Shown piece by piece: positions 1 to 11,639 of a DNA stretch of 64,000 nt (its first letter is position 1; every line of letters starts with the position of its first letter). Made by a program: the position numbers and the translations under genes. A model generated the notes under the pieces. It saw nothing but the letters and a program-made list of their open reading frames with translations, had not been told where the DNA came from and made no database searches. The stretch is from contig JAQFVV010000036.1 of NCBI GenBank assembly GCA_028023455.1, positions 8,936,007 through 9,000,006 of the forward strand. Reading direction: 5' to 3'. The stretch is from Epiperipatus broadwayi (taxonomy: Eukaryota > Onychophora > Udeonychophora > Euonychophora > Peripatidae).

Positions 1-822
1 TATATATATATATAGTTTACTTGTAGGAATTATATTATTATTATTATTATTATAAAGTATCCTATATTTAACTCACTAGCCAAATCCCATTTTTGTAGCT
101 TAGTAACTGTTATACATCACTTTACTTTTATTTAAATATTATTTACCAAATAAAAGTTTTTATAGGTTGAATTTAAAACTTTAGTGTAATCTTAAGCAGA
201 GATTAAATTTAAAAATAAGATTTGAGTATTTGATTTTAATGTGTTGAAATTTAAAACTGCCAAAAACATACAATCAATATTTTATTTTGACACCTGTCTG
301 GTTCGTGAAGCTGCTTTTAATATTTCAAAGACTATTGTTATAAAAATTAAAAAAAAAACTTCATTGGAGTTAGTTCACATATTTATTTAAATTTAGTTTT
401 AATTGCAAATGCTTTATTGTCTTCACTAACAATAGACATTTCAAGTTATAGCTCTAGATACGATAACATAGCACGATTATTGTCAGCGATTACCACCATC
501 CGCTATCTGCTTTTCGACGAATAACTTACTGCAAATATAATCTATTATTTTGTCGCAACTGGTTTTATATAATTTTTTGCTTAGATAGAAGCAAATTTAT
601 CGAATAAGGGAAAATCTTTGAATAAACACACTAAGAAAGTGCATCAGTGAAAAACTTCACTTATGACTTTATAGTGGTTAATATTTTATCTTAAGAAACT
701 ACAGTTTTTCTAAGAATGATTTTTTTTAATGATTGGGAAGATTATTATTTTGATTAGCAAAGGAAATTGCATATTTCTTCTTTTTTTTTTTTGGACTGAA
801 TGTCGTAAAACAACTCTGTAGC

Positions 823-830
823 TATAAATA
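823..830 (+). promoter_or_regulatory. TATA box of SMB gene A
   Basis: TATAAATA lies about 43 bases before the ATG. The surrounding stretch is nearly unchanged in copy B (56212-56219), although other upstream positions differ. This fits a core promoter with transcription starting shortly before the ATG and a very short 5' UTR. The promoter was duplicated with the gene, which argues against either gene being a retrocopy. Confidence 0.6.
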
Positions 831-872
831 CTAATCACCTTTTCTTTCTAAACTAAAAGTTGCTTATTTATA

Positions 873-1949
873 ATGTTGAGAAACTTTTGGTTGGTACTAA
901 TTCTTTATTTCAGTTTTACTTTCGAAATTGATTATTGTTTTGGACAATGTGATGAAAGGGATTTCTGCCAAGGGAAAGTAATTTCTTACCCGTATGATAT
1001 TGGAAAAGGATTTGATGATCGTAACTGTTTTTGTGATGAAGATTGCGCTAGGTACGGTGAATGTTGTACAGATGCTCCAATAAAGTCAAATCCGACTAGC
1101 CCTGATTCTTATACTTGTCGTGTATCTGGATTAACTGGGAAAATTTTTATTAAAATTGATTGTATTAAAGATTGGTTAAATGAACACATACGTATGAACT
1201 GTGAATTTAGCGACGCCACAGATTCAAACCCATTTACAACTGTACCTGTCTTTGATGCTACGACAAATGTTACTTATAAGAACGTATTTTGTGCAGTTTG
1301 TAATAGGGCTGACATTTCTAACTTACAATCCTGGCAGTTAACGTTAGGTTGCACGTTTTTCAATTTCGGGCAAAATAAGAATGGCAACCCAATGATTCAG
1401 GACTACGAATTTAATTCTCAAAATCAAACATGGAGAATGACGTTTAAAGCTTTTCCGATTTTATCTGTCTTTGAGACTAATTGTTATGCACATTCTTCTG
1501 CCCTTTTCAAATATCATCAAAGTTATCGTTTATGCAAGAATAACTTAAACAGCGACTGCCCAAAATCATGGAACGACAAAAGTATAGCTAACAATTGCAA
1601 GAATGAGCCAACGTTGTATCGTTATGCACCAGGACCCGTTGGACATGAAACCTACCGTAATAGGCACTGTGCTGAGTGTCATGGAATAAAAAATAGAGAT
1701 CTTGACTGCTCATTATCAAATGTATATTATACTTCTGGAGGTAGTTTTCAACCCCAAAATGTAGACATTTTTATTAATTACAAATTTAAATCCTATGAGG
1801 ATATTAACATTTTATTAAATGAACAATGTCCTAGAGGTCAGATTTATAATAACAACACAAGCACATGTAGTTCCCTTTCTTGTAAAAGTTTGATACCTGG
1901 TATTGAAGTGGATTGTCAAGTAAAGGAAATAATTGACGTAATGAATTAA
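873..1949 (+). CDS. Secreted somatomedin-B-domain, cysteine-rich protein (paralog A)
   Basis: The 358-residue protein begins with a hydrophobic signal peptide (about residues 1-21) and has no later membrane segment, so it should be secreted. An SMB-type knot covers about residues 26-82. Its cysteines are at 26, 32, 52, 54, 58, 64, 65 and 82, including the diagnostic CxCDxxC and GECC-D pattern. The rest has two similar CAxC motifs preceded by YxN (140-143 and 266-269) and a C-terminal CPxG segment near 319. This layout resembles the extracellular half of molluscan SMB-containing adhesion/Mth-like receptors, but no GPS site or seven-helix domain follows. An NVT glycosylation site is at 132-134. 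The start is the first ATG after a conserved TATA box, and the frame is intronless. A possible splice donor lies at 1920 (GTAAAG). Function is unknown; a soluble ligand-binding or decoy role is inference. Confidence 0.85.
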   Translation: MLRNFWLVLILYFSFTFEIDYCFGQCDERDFCQGKVISYPYDIGKGFDDRNCFCDEDCARYGECCTDAPIKSNPTSPDSYTCRVSGLTGKIFIKIDCIKDWLNEHIRMNCEFSDATDSNPFTTVPVFDATTNVTYKNVFCAVCNRADISNLQSWQLTLGCTFFNFGQNKNGNPMIQDYEFNSQNQTWRMTFKAFPILSVFETNCYAHSSALFKYHQSYRLCKNNLNSDCPKSWNDKSIANNCKNEPTLYRYAPGPVGHETYRNRHCAECHGIKNRDLDCSLSNVYYTSGGSFQPQNVDIFINYKFKSYEDINILLNEQCPRGQIYNNNTSTCSSLSCKSLIPGIEVDCQVKEIIDVMN

Positions 1950-1964
1950 CAAATTTCTGTAATC

Positions 1965-1970
1965 AATAAA
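1965..1970 (+). terminator. Poly(A) signal of SMB gene A
   Basis: AATAAA lies 16 bases after the stop codon and is followed about 20 bases later by a GT-rich stretch (GTGTGTGA). The same arrangement follows gene B. It supports a short mRNA ending here rather than a first exon that must be spliced onward. Confidence 0.6.
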
Positions 1971-2345
1971 ATTATCTCTTTATTTCAAAAGTGTGTGACG
2001 ATGTCTGTATGCATATTTTTGAAAGAATTATTCTGCTACAGAATAAGTACATTTTTGAGTTAACGTTATGTCATCTAGCTAAGAACTTAAATGTATTTAT
2101 ATACAAGATAATAAAACAAAAATACAATTACTTTTAGAGCTGTATTAACAAATCTTAATACTAAGGTAAAAAGAATAACGTTAAATGATAATAATAATCA
2201 TAATAATATGATGATAATGAAAAAGAACGTTTAGTTATTTTTAGCTAAAAGGTAAAGTATTTAAAGCAAATTTCCTTATCTACCAAAAATTATAATAATA
2301 GCTTGAATAATAACGTGAAAGGCTAAAATCTTCCACAGAAACACC

Positions 2346-2401
2346 TTAAAATGCTTATGTGACAGCCAATCAAATGTAATAATGACACGTGGAACTCTTA
2401 A
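2346..2401. repeat. Dispersed repeat fragment inserted in copy A only
   Basis: About 56 bases, including GCCAATCA and GAACTCTTAA-like blocks, match 43142-43200 at roughly three bases in four. The stretch lies inside the 2300-2405 segment absent from duplication copy B, so it looks like an insertion after the duplication, or a deletion in B. No family recognised. Confidence 0.4.
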
Positions 2402-4787
2402 TTACCAATTGGCAGTCAACTGGTGTAATAAGTTTGTTTATTATTATTTCTTTGTGGAGAATCGCTGAACAGGAGTAACCAGATAAGGTGTGTCTAATTA
2501 AAAAGAACTTCTTTTATGTTTTTTGTATCTCACCACCTTATATTTATATGTGTACACATTAATTTTTACTTACATGTAATAAACAAATGGACATTTGCTA
2601 TAACAGGAAAATGTATAATAGCAAAAAATTGTGCTTTTAGTAGCCCATAGAAAAAAATAGTTAAAGAGACAACATTAATGCTTATGATAGATAACCAATC
2701 AATTAATAATAGTTGTCTTGTTTTTGTTTTATAGTTTTACCTCTCTGGCTAGAAATAACTAGACATCCATTTATCGACCAATAACAACATCAATCATATT
2801 TTTGTTGCATTGGTATTATATCTATTTTTGAATATATTTGAGTTATTGAGTTTTAAAATGTCACCAGTTTTGTTCTAAGCTATAATTTTGGGTATATTTA
2901 TAAACTGCTTTACTTGGATATCCTATCAAAGTCAGAATTTCTAGTATTATGATTTCAGAAAATATTTTATGGTTTAATATATTAATTTAATAGGTTTTAC
3001 TATTTAAAACAAGCACACATAATATAAAAAAGAAACATAGACATTGATATCCCTTTCACAGATTATTTAACTGTTAATATTTCTATTGGGTGAGTGAATT
3101 AAAGTTCTAAATTTTTAATTGGTCATTTACAGAATTAGCAGTAAAAATATATTTGTCTTTTAAAATTATACTTGTTTAGTTTAGTTTCTAAAAAGCAAAT
3201 AATTTGTCAAATTATTATAGTAATGAAAAGTTTTTTTAAAAATAAATTTCTATTAGTTATTGATAAAAATAATCTATAGCAGACAATATAAAACATACTT
3301 TTCTTGTCCAATTACAAAATGCAGCCTACATTATTGACTTTTTCTCAATTTACTTTCATGTAAAGTAAATAATTTCTGCTGAAATCTGAATATTTTGTGA
3401 AAAAAATGATAAATTTGTAAAAAAATTCTAAAACATATATTTTCATTTTAAAAATCAAAACAAATAACTTAGAACTATCCAAATCATCGTAAAGCGCTCC
3501 CTTGTGTAGAGAATGTGAAACAATCAATCAGAACCTTGTAAGGCAGGATTTATTTCATTGTGATAACTTTAAATTTAAATATTATTGATTTTTTTTAGTT
3601 GTCAAATAATTCTAAAAGTGGTAGTATTAATTAATATCCTTTTCCCAATAAAATAACTATAAAATCAACGAAATAACATAAAAATTAGAAGTTTAAGAGT
3701 GAGTTAAAGCCACATAGAACATTTTTTAATGCTAACAATAAAAAGTTAATATGTAAAATCAATTTTTGTGAAATGGTTATTAAATCATAGCAGTTATTAA
3801 AAAAACATAGAAAAGAGCTTTAAATTTTTATAATCATTTTGGTTACCATTTAATAATGCAAAATTTCAAATCTTGGTAATTATTAATAAATTTAAATGTA
3901 TTTTGTTTAATTATTTCTAAGGCATTTCACTTTATATCACCACATTAACAAAATACACAAATTATATAACTTTTATTGCAATATAACATTCAAATTGTGT
4001 CATATAAATATATAAAATTTCTTCATAATTGAGGAAATCAGAAAAATGATTATAAATATATTTATTTTTAAACAAATTAATTCATTGTACATATTTTATT
4101 ATTTTACTGACATAAATACAGATTAGTATCTGACCAACATTATGCCTTTCTAAAAATCAAAACTCACAATTAGGCTCATCTTTTCATATTTATTATAGTT
4201 TTATAATCTACTTGTAGTTTGCAATTATAAAATTGTATAATAAACCTGCTCAAGTTAAGCACTCAAATGTAAAGTTCTGACAATGCCTGGGATGAGAAAG
4301 AAATAATACTACAAATTAATATATGCATCATAATGTTAGTAACATACTAAATAAATATTTAAGGCTTTTCTATATCTAATAGGAATATATATGTATATAT
4401 GTCTTATTATCTTCAAGTAAAATACAACCATAATAATAATGATAATCTAATTAAATTCCATTTTATTTTTTTTGAATTGCAATTCATTGCTCTAGTGGTA
4501 ATAGATACATATCTATATAGTAAAAACAAATCCTTAATTAATTTTTTAAAGAATTATGTGATAAAGATAGATTTCTTTGTTTGTTTTTCTTTGAGTGAAA
4601 GCTATTTTGACAAATATATGTTTCAATTCTATCAAAAATACATATTCCAATCTTTTTTTATTATGGTTTTCAGTATCCAGCTAAATGCATAATATGAATG
4701 CTATTAATAATACATATATAATTATCCTTAATTAATTAAATGTTTACTATAGAGTTAAAAAGCATAATGATATATAATAAATACCAA

Positions 4788-5160
4788 GCATTTTAATAGC
4801 TCTGAACAAGCTTATTTTTTTATGATAAATGCCACAAAAGAAAACATTTGAAATCTATATCTTGGATTGTTCCCATCTCCACACTGGTTTTGAGCTATGG
4901 TATTCTTCAGTTAGGAGCTAGGACATTAGATTCAGAATTCTAACTCAAACTAAGCATGTATCTAATACTTAATTTATAAAAAGATCTCAAATTTTCAGAC
5001 ACCTATAAGTCTTATATGTCATAGCTTCTCACTGAAGAGAACAACACCTTGAAACTTGTCTGGGGATAATCCAAGATAAAGATTTCAAATGCTTTCTTTT
5101 GTAGTGCTTATCATAAAAAAAATTAGCCTGTTTAGAGCTATTAGCATGGTCTTTATGTAT
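4788..5160. mobile_element. Fold-back element at the right end of duplication copy A
   Basis: The left arm (about 4790-4925) and right arm (about 5020-5155) are imperfect inverted copies of about 130 bases around a spacer of about 100 bases. Shared blocks include ATGATAA, CAAAAGAAA and CATTTGAAATCT. No reading frame. It resembles a non-autonomous fold-back or MITE-like element. It was present before the duplication, because copy B has it at 60180-60550. Similarity between the duplicates ends just past it. Confidence 0.6.
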
Positions 5161-5190
5161 TATATATTGATAATGGAAGCTATATACTTT

Positions 5191-5936
5191 CATTCACATA
5201 CTTTATAAAAATAGTACAGAGATCAAACATAAAAAGTTGTATCTCAATAAATACTATTCATAATTTTATATTAATAATTATACACGGTATTAAAAACACA
5301 GTATATACTATGCATACTCCAGCATTCACATATTATCTAAATAAAGATAGGTTTATAACACACTATATGTATAATTTTATATGATGTTCCAAAATCAATT
5401 AATATATCATCAATGACAAAATAAACATACAATTTAGTTTTTTTAACTTAGCACTTTCATAGATAAATAAACATTCACATAAAATTTCCAGACATATCAA
5501 TAACAATTTGCCTTAATCCTATGCTTTATTAATAATGGGAATCCATCCTCGCTGGTTGGTATTCTTGCATTTGAAAGTTTTAGACCTATTACCTCTGCAG
5601 AAAATATTAAATTTTCTGTCATATTTGTATTTTTCTTTATTTATAATCTTCAATATTTTAAATAAACTTTATATATCATATAAACATTAAATTATATCTA
5701 ATATCTAAAATAAATAACTCTTAACATAATTACTTCTTAACTAATACAATAAAAAAAATAAACTACTAAAAATGACATTGATTTCTTGCTTGATATTAAG
5801 CTTGAAAGAGAGCATGGGTTCCAAGATGACTTAAGTTCATTAACAGAGATTTCCTCCCTTATTCTTAACTCCATTCAGCAAAAATTTCAGCAAGTAAAAT
5901 CCAATTAAAATCTTGTCCAACTTTTTAGGAATACAG
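5191..5936. other. Noncoding stretch, nothing recognised
   Basis: AT-rich sequence between the end of duplication copy A and the next fold-back. I see no open frame of interest, RNA gene or repeat match in it. Confidence 0.5.
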
Positions 5937-5939
5937 TAC

Positions 5940-6445
5940 TTTTAAAACAGGCAAAACTCACTATACGTATTGCCACACACAGCAAGCTTGAGTAATCAAT
6001 GGATGCCAGAAGGCTTGTGCATAAAATCCCCATCTAGTACCTACTCATCCAATGTCCCCAGACTAGTTTCTGAACTTGTGGCCTTTGTCAGTGAGAAGCC
6101 TTAGATCTGAGAGCACTGCACCTAGATCTTAGAATCTAATGCAACCCTCCAACAGCCACCTTTTATCTTCCTTAACTACAAAACTATGAGTCTTAAATTG
6201 AAAACACCTTAATGTTTTCAATCCAAGCCCATTAGTTTATATAGTCATGTGGGTCTGAACTCAGTTCAGTACCCATACATTTTGGTGTCTTTGGTTCTTT
6301 AATAACCATAGCCAGAAAACATTCTGGGGATATTGGATGAATAGGCAATAGATGGAGATTTTATGCACAAACCTTCAGGCATCCATTGATTACTCTAACT
6401 TGCCGTGTGTGGCAATACATAGAGTGAGTTTTGCCCTTTTTAAAA
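5940..6445. mobile_element. Fold-back element, family 2 (full copy)
   Basis: The termini are inverted copies: AAAACAGGCAAAACTC on the left and its near complement GAGTTTTGCCCTTTT on the right. Left arm about 5942-6066; right arm about 6327-6442. A central part of about 260 bases is not paired. Related sequence occurs at 10907-11330 and as a single arm at 62831-62910. No coding potential, so it is probably moved by another element's enzyme. Confidence 0.6.
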
Positions 6446-7157
6446 CACTTATACACAAGCATAAGAAGTGGTGGTCATGTGATGTTTATTTTCTTTTAAA
6501 ATAAAGTTCCTCCTGTTTATTAAAGATGTCACAAATTTCATGGAATATTTGCTTTAAATCTGAAAAGGTCGATGTAACTTAACTGAAAAGAAATAACAAG
6601 AAAAGAAAGCTCAAAGAGGAATAATTCATAAACTGCAATGAACTGACACTCCAACAGAACTGACGTCAACCAATATTGGAATTTGAATATTAATATAGTA
6701 TTTACCTACTATTTAACATGTATTACCATGCCATAATTATAAAGTAAAAACACCAAAAATGTACTAAGGAAAAATTTAAGTTATTGTGATTCACATCTTC
6801 TAATTTTAATGCAGATCTATCTGCTGTACAATCTTATTTATCATTAATTTCATTATACAAATTGAAAATGGAAAACACAAAAAATGTTTTGATAAGACCA
6901 CATTTGGGCATTCAAAGGTAATTGGCTAAAAGTATACAAGATAATGATCTATTGATCCAATCATAAACTATGATAGGCATATTGAGGAACATTATCAGTT
7001 TAACGTTTAATACTGATAATTTTAACTCCATAACAGTATTATTTTCTCCTCATCTTAAGGATATAACTCATGATTCCTAAGGTGGTTACTATATTTACAA
7101 CATTGGGCTGGTTATACTATTAAAGTCCCTTACCTGCGCCACTAACAGCTCACTAGT

Positions 7158-7666
7158 AATAGAAATAAAACAAATTAACTTCTTTTTAAAACTTGTTTTT
7201 TATATGACTATAATCATGAAAAAAAAAATCCAACGTTTCGACTATTTTATATAGTCTTTTTCAAGGCACACTAAAATAAAATAATATATATAACAAATAA
7301 CACATATTCCAAAAAAAAAATAATAATAAAAAAATAAAAAATTACAAAATATATTTATAACCAAAAATTTACCTTATCTCACTCCCCTTTCCTATTACCA
7401 ACAATCACAACTCAAAGAGAAACAATTTCCTTTTTTTTTTTTAAAAAAAAATAAATAAATCTATATATATATATCCTTTAAAACATTTAATTAAAAACCT
7501 ATTATTTTCTTTTTTGTTTATAGGTTTTTAATTAAATATTTTAAAGGATATATATAGATTTTTTTTTTTATAAAAAAGGAAATTGTTTCTCTTTGAGTTG
7601 TGATTGTTGGTAATAGAAAAGAGGAGTGAGATAAGGTAAATTTTTGGTTATGAATATATTTTGTAA

Positions 7667-7700
<34 letters not shown>

Positions 7701-7860
7701 TTTTTTTGGAATATGTATTATTTGTTATATATATTATTTTATTTTAGTGTGCCTTGAAAAAGTCTATATACAATAGTCGAAACGTTGGATTTTTTTTTAC
7801 ATGATTATAGTCATATAAAAAACAAGTTTTAAAAAGGAGTTTATTTGTTTTATTTCTATT
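7158..7860. mobile_element. Large palindrome, about 345-base arms
   Basis: The two arms (about 7158-7500 and 7522-7860) are near-perfect inverted copies with a spacer of only about 20 T-rich bases. Small differences, such as TTA-repeat expansions in the right arm, show it is not brand new. Each arm contains a hairpin segment (GACTAT and ATAGTC) followed by GAAACGTTGG, a shape also seen in decayed hammerhead-like repeats. No reading frame. Family unknown. Confidence 0.7.
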
Positions 7861-9337
7861 TTGGATATTTATGAACTATTTTGAAAAGAAGAACTCTGTG
7901 CTTGATATATTAAATTATTTTCACTAGTATTGTTGCATTATTCAATTAATTTGATGAAATACATAAATAAAAGTCAATAATATGTGTATAACAATATCAG
8001 TATTATTCCCTAGTAACAATAAAATATAAGTTATTTCTTAATTCTCTCAAACAATGATTGGTACAACTCTGGACAAGGTATCTGTATTACTAAGTAATGA
8101 TAAAATACATTACTTTTTTATTTTCTTTTATAAGACTTAAATAAATACAGCAACAAAAAATACTTTTGTTAACTCAGATGCCTCATTTAAAAAGAATTGC
8201 GCATGTGAATAATGATATTAATAACACATGCATTCCACTACTCAATTGAAAATTAGATAATGTACAAAAATATAATATAAAAATATATACATCTTTCTCT
8301 AAAGCAAGCATCCCTAGTTTGGAAAATAATTAGTAATAATCATTATTATATTTATTTGAGATGGAATGTATCAAAGTTGTGGATGGAGTGAGTTTGACAA
8401 TGGTAAATAAAAATGTAACAACTTATTATAGATAAATACTCTTCATATAGTAGAGAGATATATATGGGAAATAGTGACCTGAGCCAACTGATGAGTGCTG
8501 GTTCAGAACGAAATGCATCTTGGGGGTCATTTGTCTTTTATTGTATCTTTATTTATATGAATTTAAAAATAATGGGGAAGTATGGAAGTTGTTTAATATA
8601 TTTATAAATAAAATATTGATACATGTTAATGGTAAACAAATCACTAAAGAAAATGATTCTTATTTTAGTTTGTCCACCTTTTGCCGGCAGACAGTAATTA
8701 TAAATATCAAACTGAGACTTTAATCATCCAACTGTAGCAATCGTCAAGATTATTTTTATTTACCATTTGCCAGTAAAGTTATATAGTTGTTAGTCCAGTT
8801 ATTAATCCTATATATTTTCTTGATTAGATTTCCGATGAACAATTTAATCCACTTGATACTCTAATAGCTGTTGAATTTTCAGGTTAATAAAATAGAGCAC
8901 ATTTGCCCTATTTCATCCAAATAGTTTGTTGTATCTTTTCAACGGTTGACCCCCACCCCCCGCTATTTATTTACGAATTTGTCATACTTTAAGTGAGTCA
9001 TTATCAGGCATCATCAAATCTTTTTTCTTAAATAAGACACATGTTAGGGGCTGAGATGGAGCAATATAATTTTTTTCTTCATGCAAGGTCATTTGTAAAT
9101 TAAATGATAGACTGCATTATTTCTTCATTCCTGAATTACCATATGGCAAAGAGATGAATCACTATGACTTTTAGCATTTCATTCTAATAAAATTTAAATT
9201 ATATTTATATAAAGCTTGTTGTGTATTTATACAATCATACATTTTTTTATATTTCTAATTTTTAGCATGTGTTGTGTCTGGAATAGTTATATATTTTATT
9301 AATAAATTTATACACATAGGTGTGTGCGTGTACAAGC
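7861..9337. other. Mostly featureless noncoding stretch
   Basis: AT-rich sequence without a credible gene. About 8460-8535 shares short blocks (CCAACTGATGA, TGCTGGTT) with the 36516-37135 palindrome and is probably a decayed fragment of that repeat. A short C-rich run lies near 8950. Nothing else stands out. Confidence 0.4.
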
Positions 9338-9975
9338 TTGTCAATAGAGACAATATTGAGTAACTCTAAAAATGATTATATGCAGAAAAAGGAATTAGAC
9401 TAATTGCAAGTAACGACATTCTAATTTGCATTGTAATAAAGGCTAACAATATGCAAATTAGTAACGTTAATAAAAATGACTACAGAATTTCTAAGATAGA
9501 GAATGTAAAATGGAATAGAATGGAGAAAGAAAACAAGTAAAGTGAAAATCAAACTAGTGAAATGCGAATTGCAGTGTGAAAAGATAAAGGTGCAGTTGTC
9601 AGACCTGTATTTGCAGTAGACCCTCCAATCAATTCTAATTAGTCCACCTGAGAGATGTGTATGAGCAATAAGGTACTTACTAGAAATTGCTAGTGAACGG
9701 CTATCTGAAACCAGAGGAGTTAATAAAAACACATGGTTACTAAAATAAAGACCTAAATAATTATAGGAAGTAGAGATCTGTGATTAACATTGATTATTGT
9801 TTCAACTAGCCATTTTCCAGTTGAACTACTAATCTTAATTACTACTATTTATTATTCAAAGTGAATAAACTTTTTATAGATTATTTATTAAAACTTACAT
9901 GTATGCCTCAGTTTAAGTTATATTATAAATTGTACATCTCCGACATTGTAGTCTGATATTGTACATATTGAGTGG
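9338..9975 (-). pseudogene. Relic of a membrane-protein coding sequence (copy 1)
   Basis: This region is a diverged duplicate of 28763-29440. On the minus strand the two copies share protein-like conservation with conservative replacements: a segment around LTPL-x2-D-x-RS near 9700, and a hydrophobic helix-like segment around LTLLIC-x-LL-x-FI-x-M near 9440. Each copy has its own stops and frameshifts, so neither reads through. The longest frame here (103 codons, 9421-9732) shifts out of the conserved phase partway. It looks like a dead exon or retrocopy of a polytopic membrane protein. I do not recognise the family. Confidence 0.4.
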
Positions 9976-10906
9976 CAAAGTTACCAGGATTAAATCTGTC
10001 AATTATTCAGTTTTTCAGTCAGCAAAGGATTAAAGTTGGGAATTATTAAGTGTCGCAGTCGATAGAGGCATAAACCTGTCAATTATTAAGTGCTGCTTTC
10101 AAAAGTTTTTTTAAACAGACTAATATTAGATAATTAAATCATCAAAATCTATAAAAAGATTTGACCATACTTATGATGTGATTAGGATATATGAAGAGAG
10201 ATACAGAATTGGGTAATAACTTTGTCTGATGTGAATAATCCAGAACAATGGGGGATCTATGTAAACCATCTAGAGAGATAAATGCTGATAAATGGGCTTA
10301 TTGATGCCAAGTTGAATGTTGCCACACTATTATGAATATTAGGACAGAATGTCCTACAACTAGCAAACGAGTTATGTGATCTGAAGCTTCTAAAAAAAAT
10401 CCCTATAAGAAATTATGCCTATTTTAAACCAATGACATAGAAGTCTACAGAACATCTTTGTTTCTTTTGTAGAATGCAATCATAAGACAAAAGCTTATAT
10501 GAATAAATCTTAATTCATGGTTGGGTTATTAATGAAAGAATACAAAATTTAAGTTCAAGGATTATGTTGAAGAGTTAATATTGCACCAGTTACTATGGGG
10601 CATTAGAGATGTGAAGCTTAGACACATGTTTCTAAGCAAATTGACATCAACTTGTTATTAAACGTGATATATCACCTGAAGCTGTTTTAGACCAAATGCA
10701 AGCCTTCAAGCAGGTGACAGAGTTAGATTCTTTGGAAATCTAGATAAGTGCAGCAAGGTCATGAGTGGCACAAAGGAATTTAGAGCAGACATCTACTATT
10801 TGATACTGTTGCAACAAAACAGGCTATATTAAAAATGTGTTACTTTAAAATTTAAACTACTAAACAGCACATGATCACAATTTCTTATGCTTGCTCATAA
10901 CTGTTA

Positions 10907-11330
10907 TTAAAACAGACAAAAACTCACCATACAGTAGTGCTACTCAATGCAAGTCAGAGTAATCAATAGATTCCAGAAGACGTGTTCATAAAATCCCTAT
11001 CTACTGCCTATAATAATAATACCCCCAAGCTAGTTTCTATTTTCTGCCTATTGTCAGTGAGGAGCTTTGTATCTGAGAGCACTGGACCACAAGTATTGGA
11101 TTCTGAGCACACTACTCCAGGAGCTTTGGACTGAGAGCACTGCACCTAGGTGCAGTGCTCTCAGATCCAAAGCTTCTCACTGACAAGAGCCACAAAATAG
11201 AAACTAGTCTCAGAATACTGGATGAGTAGCCACTAGATAGGGATTTTATGCACAGCCTTCTGGCATCCCTTCATTACTCTGGATTGCACTGAGTGGCACT
11301 ATGGTATGGAGAGTTTTGCCTACTTTAAAT
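10907..11330. mobile_element. Fold-back element, family 2, inside the gypsy relic
   Basis: Inverted arms carry the same termini as 5940-6445 (AAAACAGACAAAAACTC and its complement near 11312-11325). The centre is an almost perfect hairpin around CACTGCACCTAGGTGCAGTG near 11150. It interrupts the gypsy remnant between the gag-like part and integrase, so it inserted after that element or during its decay. Confidence 0.6.
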
Positions 11331-11639
11331 CTTATAGGCATTTTAACCACAGTTTGAAAATTTATTTATCAAAGGTTGTCATTAAATACGGCTATTGAAA
11401 AAAGAGGATTTACCAGTAAGAAATAAATCAAGAAGAAGAGTGACAAAGAATGTCATGAATGTCAATGTTCGATAAACAAATGACAAAATAAATTTCAGCC
11501 ACTATATAAGTTAAAGTCCTAAATAATTAACAATAAGTTTATAGCAATTTCATAAAAATGGATAGCCAAAAACGATCAAATTATGTAGTAACTACAATAT
11601 AGAATGGTGTGAAAAGTTTGTTGGCATGCCATAAATGCA

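Larger units (their letters stand above)
1..5190. repeat. Segmental duplication, copy A (left edge outside window)
   Basis: This block aligns collinearly with 55385-60570 in the same orientation. It contains the SMB-protein gene, its promoter and poly(A) region, several kilobases of noncoding flank and a fold-back element at the right end. Similarity fades about 30 bases beyond the fold-back, near 5190. Similarity is uneven: about 98% in 2715-3230, roughly 90% in the upstream flank and distal part, and lower in the coding sequence. Copy A has about 105 bases (2300-2405) missing from copy B. Copy B has a large AAT expansion and a roughly 47-base insertion upstream of the gene that copy A lacks. 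The true left boundary cannot be seen. Confidence 0.9.

Noticed and set aside
4399-4692. 97-codon frame in duplication copy A
   Set aside because: Not kept open in copy B and rich in residues expected from AT-rich noncoding DNA.
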